Assembly (NCBI GenBank): GCA_003170935.1
Contig: PMYA01000105.1
Coordinates: 17,607 to 34,366, forward strand
Direction of reading: 5' to 3'
DNA from: Methanobacteriota archaeon
GTDB taxonomy: Archaea; Halobacteriota; Bog-38; Methanoflorentales; Methanoflorentaceae
Length of the DNA stretch: 16,760 bases
Shown: positions 1 to 7,468 of the stretch, one piece after another
Position numbering within the stretch: position 1 is the stretch's first letter
How the letters are laid out: each line of letters starts with the position of its first letter
Position numbers and translations under genes: made by a program
Notes under the pieces: model-generated
What the model saw: only the letters and a program-made list of their open reading frames with translations
Database searches by the model: none
What the model was told of the DNA's origin: nothing

Positions 1-65
1 AATACACCTATTAAAAGCCAAGCAATACTCCATGCGAGAAGCGAAGAAACTAAAATTTACCAAGT

Positions 66-1085
66 TTACGGCACAAGCGGTGCTCCATAACTGAACTCTT
101 CAAACTCGAGGACAAACTCCCACAGCATCTGATCGGTGCACGAAGCGGTGAATGACGCGCTGTTTTGAGAGAGTGAGAACTCTTTAATTTCTGTAACCAC
201 CTTGCGGTCGCATTTGCCACAGTTGTGCGGCCCCCGCCGGGAGCCCCCTCCAACGGGATCGCAGATCACAGTAGCCGTCTCTTGCATGCGCTTTAAGACT
301 TCCACGGCGGTCCACAACCACGGGGGCCTATAAAGGCCCTTTTTCCAAAGCGCCTCAACCAAAGTGCCCTTTTGTACGTTGCACAAGTTCAACGAGATCG
401 TATCTGCGTACGGGGCAGCGTCGCGAACGGATTGTAGAGCATCTTCCAGGGCTTCCCGTTCCGTCATGAAAGGTGGCTTGAGGAGCAGGTAAGCCTTAAC
501 AGTGAAGTCGTGAGCGATTGCGGTTTCAGATGCCCTGATAAAATCGCCGAATGAAAATCCTTTGTTAACGCAGTTGTTTCTGATGCGGTCACTTGACGTT
601 TCAAGACCAATTGCTACTTCAACGTGCTCGTTTGTTCGAGCGATATCATCGCAGATCTCAGGTGTGACATATTCCGGCCGACTCTCGACGATAACCTTCG
701 GCATGTCCTTCAACTCAGACAGGATTGTGTCTCGCACATCGATGGGTACCTCTTCTTTATCGAGAAAGCTGCCTGAGGTGAACAGTTTCACGATCTTGAA
801 CGCTTTGCCATAGTGTGCAATTACTTGGTTGAATTGCTTTTGAATGTCGGGGGCTTGCACGTAAGGATTCGAGTTGACGTTATAGCCGCACATGGTACAA
901 CCATCTCGACGGGCCCAGGAGCAACCTTTTGTCGTAAGGACCATAGTAAGCGACGGAACGATTTCCCCGTTAAGCAGATCCGAGCCGGTCCAAGCAAATT
1001 GCGTATTACCACGTGCACGGCTGCCGCGCATTTTTGGTTTCGGCTTCTGTGTCATGTGTTCACGAGCTACTAGCTGTTTTTTCAT
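66..1085 (-). CDS. raSEA: Archaeosine synthase radical-SAM subunit RaSEA
   Basis: This enzyme performs the last step of archaeosine formation in tRNA: radical-SAM cleavage of the lysine adduct left by ArcS on preQ0 at G15, leaving the formamidine group. The 339-aa protein has a 4Fe-4S cysteine cluster at C55, C63 and C66 (GCSWARRDGCTMCGY). The wide CX7CX2C spacing differs from the classical CX3CX2C and fits this family. A second family signature lies near the C-terminus (GGGSRRGPHNCGKCDRK). The ATG overlaps the arcS stop by 4 nt (ATGA), which fixes the start and implies translational coupling; an internal Met at residue 11 is less likely. It is the last gene of the operon. Family membership rests on recognised motifs; the reaction is known for the family and was not tested here. 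Confidence 0.9.
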   Translation of the reverse strand: MKKQLVAREHMTQKPKPKMRGSRARGNTQFAWTGSDLLNGEIVPSLTMVLTTKGCSWARRDGCTMCGYNVNSNPYVQAPDIQKQFNQVIAHYGKAFKIVKLFTSGSFLDKEEVPIDVRDTILSELKDMPKVIVESRPEYVTPEICDDIARTNEHVEVAIGLETSSDRIRNNCVNKGFSFGDFIRASETAIAHDFTVKAYLLLKPPFMTEREALEDALQSVRDAAPYADTISLNLCNVQKGTLVEALWKKGLYRPPWLWTAVEVLKRMQETATVICDPVGGGSRRGPHNCGKCDRKVVTEIKEFSLSQNSASFTASCTDQMLWEFVLEFEEFSYGAPLVP

Positions 1086-2767
1086 CGCGACTCCACGTGC
1101 CGTATAACAACTGCGCCACCTCTTTTTGACGCTTGCATTTCCCAGCCACTCATAAGAGCTCTTCCAACTGCAATGAAGCGGTCGTTCACTACGACGACCT
1201 CGTCGAAAGGCCGTATGCCCGGGTCGGCTTTGAGCGCACCGATCGCAAAAACCGTTCCTTTTGGTTCAAAATCATCGATTTGCACGCAATACTTACCCCC
1301 ACTTGCGGGCAGGTACCTTCGAGCGCCTTCGATCGTCAGGGCAAGGGTTTGGTAACTGCCGGTTATAGTCGCAATACGCCGTCCACGATCCGAGGCATAG
1401 TAGGTCGGAAAAAGCCCGCCGATTTTTGGGATTTCTGGAAAGATAGCCTCTGACGCGCGGGGGCCAAATTGAAAATCAGCAAGATCCTGCATGTAATCAA
1501 ACCGCAAATCGCGCCGGGCAGGAGAACACGCGTCAACAAGCTCGTGTGCGACAGCGCGTAAGCGTTGGAGGGACGCAGAACTAAGGACGTTATCATCGTC
1601 GACGGTATATACTACGTTGATCCCCAGTTGCTCAACTGTAGATTCACAGATCTGTCGATAGGGCCCGCTTACGTGTGCAATAACACTTTCAAAGGTATTG
1701 GCCGACAGGTATTGAGTGAGGCACGCGGTCACCCACTCTCTCTCATCGCACGTCCATGTGCCGGTGACCGGTATGTCGTAGTTGCTCGCAGGGTACATAA
1801 TCTCGAGGCTTCGTGGCACAACGCCGACAGGCGACGTGATTATGGCCTCATTAAGATGCTGGCGCAGTTCCCCGAGCTGTGCAAGGATAATCCTGTGGGA
1901 CCGCGAGCGAGAGTAAGGCTTCCGTGCAGAACACGGAAGCAGAAGGAGGACGCCGTCTCTTCTCCGAAGGCGCTCGATGACGCGCTCGCCAAACCGACGT
2001 ATTTCCGGCCTGTTTAAGGATTCTTGTGAACACGCCAGGAGCGTAGCAGTTCGAACGATCGGCGATCGCCGCTCAAAGTATTCATACTCGTTGTCGAGCA
2101 ACCGTAAAAGCGCTGTAAGTGCCGGAGCTGCCCTGCATCTTCCCTCCACAAGCTCCCGTAGGGTTCCGCGTTCGATATGCTCGGCTACCTTGTTGAGCTC
2201 TTCTTTGAGGGCTTTTTTGTTGTGATCAGATGCTAACGCTACCTTGTGCTCGAACGAGAGTTCCGTTATGTTGGCGCCATTGCATACGCCGCAAAAACAG
2301 GGCCTATGCGAAACCTCGTCAAAACGTCGTTCGCCGTCGGCATCGAGAAAGTACCCTTCGCGTGCCTTGACCTCTGCTATAATGGAATCAAAAAGATCAA
2401 CGCCCGCGTACACCAGCAAGCTCACGTTCGTTGGCGTCGCCAACGCCGGCACATAAAGCGCCGAATCAGGATTTGCTAATTTTCGAGCCCCCAAGAGCGC
2501 TTTGGTCAGGCCACGTGGATCCTCTTGGAATCTCGCCGCGCCCGCGAGGATGACTACATCAGCATCGATTCTTTCTGTGCCGGTCCCTTCTTGAGCGGCG
2601 ACAATCGCCACGTCGATTTCAGCTCGGTGAATCGTCGACTCCTTCAGAAGCTCGAGGTCCTCTTTGGACTCAAGGCTGTGCGGTGTAGCGAGCGCTCTGC
2701 CTCGCCACCCGAGCTTTCCTAAGCGGGCAGCATCGTCCCGCTTTGTTACTTCGAACAGGCGCGTCAT
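1082..2767 (-). CDS. arcS: Archaeosine synthase ArcS (TgtA-related, PUA domain)
   Basis: ArcS attaches lysine to the nitrile of preQ0 at position 15 of tRNA, giving the substrate of RaSEA. The 561-aa protein starts with a TGT-like domain that retains a Cys cluster (CFCGVC, residues 157-162) but has no MTDSGSFQ-type catalytic motif. The diagnostic ArcS motif PCSARKPYSRSRSH is at residues 278-291, followed by the conserved stretch VGVVPRSLEIMYP and YDIPVTGTW around 314-338. The C-terminal part (about 487-560, with GTVFAIGALKAD and VVVVNDRFIAVGRALMS) is a PUA RNA-binding domain. Length is normal for euryarchaeal ArcS. It begins 6 nt after the tgtA stop with only a weak purine-rich ribosome-binding site, and its stop overlaps the raSEA start, so the three enzymes are probably made from one mRNA. 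Confidence 0.95.
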   Translation of the reverse strand: MTRLFEVTKRDDAARLGKLGWRGRALATPHSLESKEDLELLKESTIHRAEIDVAIVAAQEGTGTERIDADVVILAGAARFQEDPRGLTKALLGARKLANPDSALYVPALATPTNVSLLVYAGVDLFDSIIAEVKAREGYFLDADGERRFDEVSHRPCFCGVCNGANITELSFEHKVALASDHNKKALKEELNKVAEHIERGTLRELVEGRCRAAPALTALLRLLDNEYEYFERRSPIVRTATLLACSQESLNRPEIRRFGERVIERLRRRDGVLLLLPCSARKPYSRSRSHRIILAQLGELRQHLNEAIITSPVGVVPRSLEIMYPASNYDIPVTGTWTCDEREWVTACLTQYLSANTFESVIAHVSGPYRQICESTVEQLGINVVYTVDDDNVLSSASLQRLRAVAHELVDACSPARRDLRFDYMQDLADFQFGPRASEAIFPEIPKIGGLFPTYYASDRGRRIATITGSYQTLALTIEGARRYLPASGGKYCVQIDDFEPKGTVFAIGALKADPGIRPFDEVVVVNDRFIAVGRALMSGWEMQASKRGGAVVIRHVESR

Positions 2768-2773
2768 ATTCTT

Positions 2774-4210
2774 TTACAAGGGTAAGAGCGTTGCATAAGA
2801 GCTTAGTTTTTCAAGATCGTCGTGATTCCACGTGCTATCATAGGCAAAGGTCGCGTCAACGTTTTTAGATCTGATAAGCGCTATCAGATTTCGTACCGCG
2901 GATTTGATTGAGGCGTAGTCTGGATCGGGGACTTCAGACTGACCGATAGGATACGTTTCTGCGAGCTCTTGTGGATAAGGACCAAAAGGCGCTTTCATAA
3001 GTAAAGTGGTGTCAAATTCGTGTTCCATGTCCCGGGTCTGCGTTCTGTTAGTCGTTATGAGCACCCGGCCGGTCAGTTCAATGTTGGTAAGCTTTATTAA
3101 GAAGCGTGCTACGTCAGGCCGTTCGGCTGATTCCGTGCTTGTGTACATAAAAGACCACTTAAGTGGTTCTATGGCTTCAAAGGGCGCGCAGTTTTTTTGG
3201 ATCGTTCGGAGGGCCTGCAAGAGCGCGGGGTACCCACATCGTCTTTCAACCAACTCCCAGAGCTGTCCGTCAATTATCGCTTGCTTGATAGTGTTGATCT
3301 CAGCAAATGACACCCAAAGGTTATGCTCTGCAAGTTCCCTTTCAGTAAGCTTCGGATCTCCACCTGCGCACGCTGGACACGAACACGGCAAATAAGCGAG
3401 GTCGTTGAGTTGGTACGTGCCGCTTGCTGTCATATAACGCCCTGCTCTCGCATAGAGCGCATAGGCGGCTGAGTCGAACAGATCGCAGCCCAACGCCACG
3501 GCGAGAGCGAACATCATGGGATGTCCGGCTCCAAACAGATGAACGGGCTTGTTCAACGCCAATCCTGCCTTGCAAGCCATAATGACGCTGCTCAGATCCG
3601 CATACCGATAGGATTCCATGAGCGGAACGACCGCACCGATCGGGTAGACGTCGGCGTTGAGGGTGCTCAGCAGCCGCGCGTGCTGTTCTCTCAAGTCGAG
3701 GTGCGTCGACCCTTGGATAGGCGCTGCCAAGAGCATCTCAGCTCCACAGAACGCCGCTGCCTCCCAAATTCGCTCCAGCGTCACGTTGAGTTCCCTGAGT
3801 GCCCGTTCAAACGGAACGTCAGGGGGCGTCGGTATATCAATCGGAGTGCCGATATCTGACCCTATATCGCGCTGGAAAGCTACTATCTCTGCTGAGCCAA
3901 TCTCTATTTTCCCATATGTGGCAAGTTGAAACGATCCTGAATCAGTCATGATCGGTCCGTCAAATCCGAGCAATTCGTGAATACCTTCAGAGAGCGCCGC
4001 TTCCTTTAAACGCGGATTCCGGTAGATAATGTACGCGTTGGTTATGAGCGCTGCGGCGCCAAACTGTCGCATCTCCTTAGGCGCAACGAGTGCCGTATTT
4101 GGGTTTACGACCGGCAGCAGAGCTGGCGTTTCAATCGGCCCGTGTGGCGTATCAAGCTTGCCAATACGCCCGAACACGTCTTTGTGCGTAATTTCAAATC
4201 GATCAGGCAT
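2774..4210 (-). CDS. tgtA: Archaeal tRNA-guanine(15) transglycosylase TgtA
   Basis: TgtA exchanges guanine-15 in the tRNA D-loop for preQ0, the first tRNA-level step of archaeosine synthesis. From the chosen start (MPDRFEITHKDV) the protein has 478 aa. Visible motifs are MTDSGSFQ with the catalytic Asp at residue 90, DIPTPPD, the GCDLFDSAAYALYA segment with the probable nucleophile D246, and a zinc site of C276, C278, C281 and H296. A C-terminal extension (PFGPYPQELAETYPIGQ) matches the archaeal C1 region. No PUA domain is evident; the PUA sits on ArcS. The frame is open for 14 more codons upstream, but the ATG at 4210 has a GAGGTG Shine-Dalgarno just before it and matches the family N-terminus. 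It overlaps the upstream stop by 8 nt (ATGCCTGA). Confidence 0.96.
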   Translation of the reverse strand: MPDRFEITHKDVFGRIGKLDTPHGPIETPALLPVVNPNTALVAPKEMRQFGAAALITNAYIIYRNPRLKEAALSEGIHELLGFDGPIMTDSGSFQLATYGKIEIGSAEIVAFQRDIGSDIGTPIDIPTPPDVPFERALRELNVTLERIWEAAAFCGAEMLLAAPIQGSTHLDLREQHARLLSTLNADVYPIGAVVPLMESYRYADLSSVIMACKAGLALNKPVHLFGAGHPMMFALAVALGCDLFDSAAYALYARAGRYMTASGTYQLNDLAYLPCSCPACAGGDPKLTERELAEHNLWVSFAEINTIKQAIIDGQLWELVERRCGYPALLQALRTIQKNCAPFEAIEPLKWSFMYTSTESAERPDVARFLIKLTNIELTGRVLITTNRTQTRDMEHEFDTTLLMKAPFGPYPQELAETYPIGQSEVPDPDYASIKSAVRNLIALIRSKNVDATFAYDSTWNHDDLEKLSSYATLLPL

Positions 4211-4781
4211 CGCCACCTCGTGGCATGACGATGATCTCCCTGATGCGGGCATCGAAAAAGTTGTTCATGTGTGCAGGACGAATCACTACAGCGGTGTCAG
4301 AACCACTACCCGTGCCACCGACGGCGATAACGTCTTCAATAGGTATTGCGCCGGCATCAGCTGCCATGATCGCGATCTCGACACACACCTTGAGTCCGTG
4401 TCCGAGCAGGGAGCGAAGAGCTTCTGCGATGGTCTCAACGCGTGAAATGCCGCCGAACTTCCGAGAGATACTCCGTTCAACTCCTGAAAGCACGTGTGAT
4501 TGGGTCAATACCGTGACCCCCCGTCTTTCGAGCATTTTCCGTGTTTCTGCGTTAAAACGCTGCGTTCCCTCTTGACTGAAGCCGGTATGGTGGGTCACAA
4601 CAACCAGCTCTGCGGTGTTTTCGAGCGCGGCTGCAAATTTCGCCGCAGTAGCGCCGGTCGTGCTCGCCACAACGACTCGCTTCAGACCGCTCCGGGCGAC
4701 GTAGGTCTTAACGGAGTCGATGACGTCTTCCGTGTTTTGAGGGCCGGGCCTCTCTAGGTAAATGATCTGTTCTTTTCGCAT
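4203..4781 (-). CDS. Pyruvate kinase alpha/beta (C-terminal) domain protein
   Basis: This 192-aa protein resembles the stand-alone archaeal proteins made only of the pyruvate-kinase C-terminal (alpha/beta) domain. It has no TIM-barrel catalytic part, so it is not itself a pyruvate kinase. Recognisable pieces are GLKRVVVASTTGATAAKFAAAL (about residues 32-53), LVVVTHHTGF, a middle VCVEIAIMAADAGAIP segment, and IAVGGTGSGSDTAVVIRPAH, a glycine-rich turn suited to bind a small phosphorylated ligand. The ATG at 4781 follows a GAGGGGG ribosome-binding site. The gene is second in the archaeosine operon and overlaps tgtA by 8 nt, so its translation is tied to tgtA. The function of the family is unknown to me; a role in tRNA modification or its regulation is inference from context only. 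Confidence 0.8.
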   Translation of the reverse strand: MRKEQIIYLERPGPQNTEDVIDSVKTYVARSGLKRVVVASTTGATAAKFAAALENTAELVVVTHHTGFSQEGTQRFNAETRKMLERRGVTVLTQSHVLSGVERSISRKFGGISRVETIAEALRSLLGHGLKVCVEIAIMAADAGAIPIEDVIAVGGTGSGSDTAVVIRPAHMNNFFDARIREIIVMPRGGDA

Positions 4782-4821
4782 TGCGCATCCCCCTCTTTAG
4801 CCCGCCAAGAGAAGCTCAGCG

Positions 4822-5391
4822 TTAGGACCCACGGGTCTTCACCACATCTTTAAGGATTCCGAGGGTCTCTCTTGCGAACATATCGCCAATATCTCTTCCG
4901 ATTGAAAGGCTTTCATCTGGTTCGATCCCCAAGGAAGTTAGGCTTGTGATGGCGACGCCTTTGGGCGTCCCGCTCGTGGTGACGTTGATTCCCAGATGCA
5001 TCTTCTCGCTGGTTATGCTTGCTGTTGCAATGCTCACTGAAAGTTTCTCGTCTGAAACGTAAAGATCGTCACCAGATCTCATCGTTTCAATACCGTACAT
5101 GTTGAGCACGGCTTGCCCGGAAATAACGAGTAATCGCTGTAATAAGTAGGATATAAACATGTTTCCAGGGCTGTCAAAGCGTTCAACGATGAGATGGAGG
5201 ACATCGTCGCCGGTTATTTTACTTTTGCTGCGAATATCCTCGCAGTCTTTCATGCATTCTTCCGAGACGTCCATGCCACCCCGAAAAACGATAACACAAT
5301 CGCCGAGTATGCCGCGGCGTTTGTAACCCCACAGAGGTTCTATTTGCGACCCGTCGTAAAACACGGGCTCTTCTATGACCTCAACGAGCAT
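4822..5391 (-). CDS. DUF366 family protein
   Basis: This 189-aa protein matches what I recall of the archaeal DUF366 family (COG2029). Features are YDGSQIEPLWGYKRRGILGD near the N-terminus, the following VIVFRGGMDV, an acidic segment with conserved Asp and Cys (CMKDCEDIRS), VLHLIVERFDSP, YLLQRLLV, and a C-terminal half with KLSVSIATAS and KMHLGINVTTSGTPKGVAITSL. That half resembles the biotin/lipoate-ligase-like fold, which I believe the family is grouped with; this is from memory. No catalytic role is established. It is the first gene of the archaeosine operon, 40 nt before the pyruvate-kinase-like gene. A TATA-like element lies about 26 nt upstream of the ATG, suggesting a leaderless operon mRNA. 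Function in the archaeosine pathway is a position-based guess. Confidence 0.75.
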   Translation of the reverse strand: MLVEVIEEPVFYDGSQIEPLWGYKRRGILGDCVIVFRGGMDVSEECMKDCEDIRSKSKITGDDVLHLIVERFDSPGNMFISYLLQRLLVISGQAVLNMYGIETMRSGDDLYVSDEKLSVSIATASITSEKMHLGINVTTSGTPKGVAITSLTSLGIEPDESLSIGRDIGDMFARETLGILKDVVKTRGS

Positions 5392-5414
5392 ACCCCATAG
5401 TCTTTTTTCTGAGC

Positions 5415-5421
5415 TTAAATA
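5415..5421 (-). promoter_or_regulatory. TATA box of the archaeosine operon
   Basis: Read on the minus strand the element is TATTTAA. Its centre is about 27 nt before the ATG at 5391, the usual archaeal distance from TATA box to transcription start, so the mRNA would begin at or next to the start codon (leaderless). No other good box lies between the two divergent genes in this direction. Promoter activity is inferred. Confidence 0.45.
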
Positions 5422-5443
5422 GTAACGGTCGCGCGGTTACAAC

Positions 5444-5452
5444 ATATTAATA
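5444..5452 (+). promoter_or_regulatory. TATA box of the DUF2797 gene
   Basis: The sequence ATATTAATA is centred about 27 nt before the GTG at 5475, which again predicts a leaderless transcript starting at the start codon. It supports GTG 5475 as the true start. It lies back to back with the minus-strand TATA element, with about 22 nt between them, so the two promoters could interfere or share an operator. Confidence 0.45.
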
Positions 5453-5474
5453 CTTAGAAACAAACCTAATTATA

Positions 5475-6212
5475 GTGAAGATTATTGGCTTCTCGTCTCT
5501 AAAAAAGACGTTACTGGCGTATCCGAGCATGGAACTGCTACCGCTCTCTGGTAGTCTCTCACTTGGGATAGGGAGGCGAACATGCATCGGCAAGTGGCAG
5601 GCTGGCGTGTATAGTTCGTGCGATAGTGAAGCCGTGCCGGTGTGCGGGAGTTGCGAGGAGTTTAATGCCTGTGCGATCTGCACGGGGACGTGCCTGAAGG
5701 AAGAAAAAACGTGTTTAGAAGAGCACGCTGTATATATCGCAATGTTCAGGCCCGACATTTTCAAGATCGGTGTGACGAAAGCCAGCCGACTTGATGACCG
5801 GCTGCGAGAGCAAGGTGCCGATGTGGGTGCAGTGGTGGACTATGTCTTAGACGGCGAACTAGCCCGAAGACGCGAGCGTGAACTGCAGAAGCGTTACCGA
5901 ATCAAAGGGACAGTTCGCCATTCTCAAAAAATGCTCGTTGACACTGAAATCGACTGGGCGGCTTGGGACGCTATGAAAGCTAAGATGGACATTAATGGTG
6001 AGACTAAGCTCCGTTATTTTGATGTACCGCTCTGGATGCGGCCATTGCAGGAGAAGAATATGCTCTTGGGCCGCGTCATTGGCGTAAAAGGACGACTCGT
6101 CGTCTTAGAAAAAGACGCGACGCTGTACGGCTTTGACCTCAACAATATCCTCGGTGCAGAGGTATCTCCGATTGAAAGCTCAAAGAGGCAGATATCGCTT
6201 CATATAACCTAA
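5475..6212 (+). CDS. DUF2797 protein, Cys-rich with GIY-YIG-like segment
   Basis: This 245-aa protein is assigned to DUF2797 by its layout. An N-terminal half carries eight cysteines (37, 49, 57, 60, 66, 69, 73 and 80), probably zinc sites. It is followed by HAVYIAMFRPDIFKIGVTKASR (residues 84-105), with VYIA, KIGVT and two downstream arginines resembling a GIY-YIG nuclease core, and by AERs-like charged helices (about 125-145). The C-terminal part (residues 190-245: LLGRVIGVKGRLVVLEKD and VSPIESSK) looks like a small beta domain. Nuclease activity is not shown; the biochemical role of the family is unknown to me. The gene starts with GTG, probably on a leaderless mRNA, is divergent from the archaeosine operon, and is followed by a terminator-like hairpin. 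Confidence 0.75.
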   Translation: MKIIGFSSLKKTLLAYPSMELLPLSGSLSLGIGRRTCIGKWQAGVYSSCDSEAVPVCGSCEEFNACAICTGTCLKEEKTCLEEHAVYIAMFRPDIFKIGVTKASRLDDRLREQGADVGAVVDYVLDGELARRRERELQKRYRIKGTVRHSQKMLVDTEIDWAAWDAMKAKMDINGETKLRYFDVPLWMRPLQEKNMLLGRVIGVKGRLVVLEKDATLYGFDLNNILGAEVSPIESSKRQISLHIT

Positions 6213-6234
6213 GATATAGTCAATTCGGCCAAGT

Positions 6235-6268
6235 TATGCCACATGAAGCTCGTGGCGTGTCATTTTTT
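6235..6268 (+). terminator. Hairpin plus T-run after DUF2797 gene
   Basis: GCCAC at 6238-6242 pairs with GTGGC at 6252-6256 around a 9-nt loop. The stem can be extended by three pairs, two of them G-T wobbles, and TTTTTT follows at 6263-6268. It sits 23 nt after the DUF2797 stop, between two convergent genes. Archaea terminate mainly at T-runs, so the T-tract alone may suffice. Confidence 0.4.
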
Positions 6269-6346
6269 AATGCCTCCTCTATTGAGATTACTCTGACGAT
6301 TCAAAGGGATTCGCGATAACAAGAGCCGCATACGCGTGATTGCGTC

Positions 6347-6907
6347 TTATTCTGGCTGAAAATGATCCAGTGAATACTGGAGCACGGGGGCGGGGTAAGT
6401 AATATGGGCACCGTCAACCTTCGCAAAGGGGGTGAGCTCGTGTGGTGTGGAACGAGAAGCGTCGAGAATATGCACGACCTCCCACCCAAGCGCTAAAAGA
6501 TGGTCAGCGATAATCCGGCGATGACAACGCGTCCAAAGAATTTCAGCACACATTACGGCGGTGGATTGTTTTGTGCCAAGAGCAGTAAGTGCCGACAAGG
6601 AGTCAGAAAAAGCGTCGGTGAGCGCGTAATCCGCGTAGTTCTTGAAACTTTTCACCTTCCACGCAGTGTTTGGCGAATCGTTCGGCATCTGGGGTCTGAA
6701 CCCCCCAAGTCCTTCTCCCATCCAGCAATATCGAATGTTTGACCGTGGCAGTTCGTATTCAAGCACTTCCTTATTGAAGTGGGGATTAGCGAGCGAGTGC
6801 GGATGGCTGCGCACGTCGATCACCGTTAAAACGGCATAATGCGATAGAATTGAAATGAATTCCTGCAGCGATCGATTCGAATGTCCAACTGAGTAGATCC
6901 GCATCAT
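6347..6907 (-). CDS. DUF488 family protein
   Basis: This protein of about 186 aa belongs to DUF488. It shows the N-terminal IYSVGHSNRSLQEFISIL motif, VIDVRSHPHS, the glycine motif MGEGLGGFRP, a central KNYADYA region, and the late VMCAEILWTRCHRRIIADHL motif in which a Cys-Ala-Glu and a Cys-His-Arg are the family hallmarks. VVHILDASRSTPHEL follows. In most relatives the CAE and CHR are separated by a Pro-containing segment; here it reads ILWTR. The molecular function of DUF488 is not established. Three tandem start codons are available (TTG 6910, ATG 6907, ATG 6904); I chose ATG 6907, but no clear Shine-Dalgarno discriminates them. The gene is alone on its strand and diverges from the DUF2769 gene. 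Confidence 0.88.
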   Translation of the reverse strand: MMRIYSVGHSNRSLQEFISILSHYAVLTVIDVRSHPHSLANPHFNKEVLEYELPRSNIRYCWMGEGLGGFRPQMPNDSPNTAWKVKSFKNYADYALTDAFSDSLSALTALGTKQSTAVMCAEILWTRCHRRIIADHLLALGWEVVHILDASRSTPHELTPFAKVDGAHITYPAPVLQYSLDHFQPE

Positions 6908-7171
6908 CAAGCTTCGCCTGCAATACTAGTCGTGCAATAAAGACTTTTTAATTTGTGCTTGAGGGGTCAAAATTCATTGACAAGATGAGGGCAGGTCACG
7001 CGCAAACGGGCGGCCAGCTTGGGAGCTCGAAAATCTTATACCAGTGACGCGCTCATCCCTTATTCAGAACTAAACGGTTTCTAAACGCACGGAATGGTAA
7101 TGAGTCTCTGTGCGTTGGCTACGCTTATCCGCAGCTACCGAAGTCAGCAGAATGTAAAACGGGAGATGTGT

Positions 7172-7396
7172 ATGCAGGTACCAGACACCGAAGCCAACAG
7201 GAAGAGCTGTATTTGTGATAAAGGAGATTGTCCCACGTACAATCAGAACGAACTAAGTGATACGCTTTTTTGCGCTATCGGCGCAAGTCCGAAAATGCCG
7301 CGACGCGTTAAATGTCCATGTAGAGTGTGCCCCATATCGGCAACTTTTGACCTCGGCGAAGCCTTCTACTGTATAAAAGGGGCAGCTAAAGAGTAA
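7172..7396 (+). CDS. DUF2769 family Cys-rich small protein
   Basis: This small protein of 74 aa has nine cysteines in a pattern I recognise from DUF2769: SCICDKGDCPTYN, then LFCAIGASPK, then KCPCRVCPI, and a final FYCIKGA. The cysteines probably bind zinc or an iron-sulfur cluster. The family is common in methanogenic and methane-oxidising archaea, without known function. The frame is open upstream to an ATG at 7094, but GGGAG at 7161-7165 lies 6 nt before the ATG at 7172 and the conserved part begins just after it, so 7172 is preferred. A TATA-like stretch (CTTATACC near 7035) could drive it with a leader of roughly 110 nt. The SnoaL-like gene follows 72 nt downstream on the same strand. Confidence 0.8.
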   Translation: MQVPDTEANRKSCICDKGDCPTYNQNELSDTLFCAIGASPKMPRRVKCPCRVCPISATFDLGEAFYCIKGAAKE

Positions 7397-7408
7397 AGAA
7401 GCTTCTTT
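7395..7408 (+). other. 14-nt perfect palindrome at the DUF2769 stop
   Basis: AAAGAAGCTTCTTT is an uninterrupted palindrome that overlaps the TAA stop and is followed by one more T. It has no loop, so it is a poor RNA hairpin. It could be a dimeric-regulator operator for the following gene or a weak termination point, or chance. Confidence 0.25.
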
Positions 7409-7468
7409 TAGCGCCAAATGTCGCCGGATGAAGCGCAGAGATCGAACCGTAAGAGCCTCTAAAAAGAC

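Noticed and set aside
4203..4781. Annotation as a full pyruvate kinase
   Set aside because: The catalytic barrel domain is absent and the length (192 aa) covers only the C-terminal alpha/beta domain.
4918..4930. GGTTCGATCCCC, resembling the T-arm of a tRNA gene
   Set aside because: It lies inside the DUF366 coding frame, and no acceptor stem, anticodon arm or D-arm could be matched around it.
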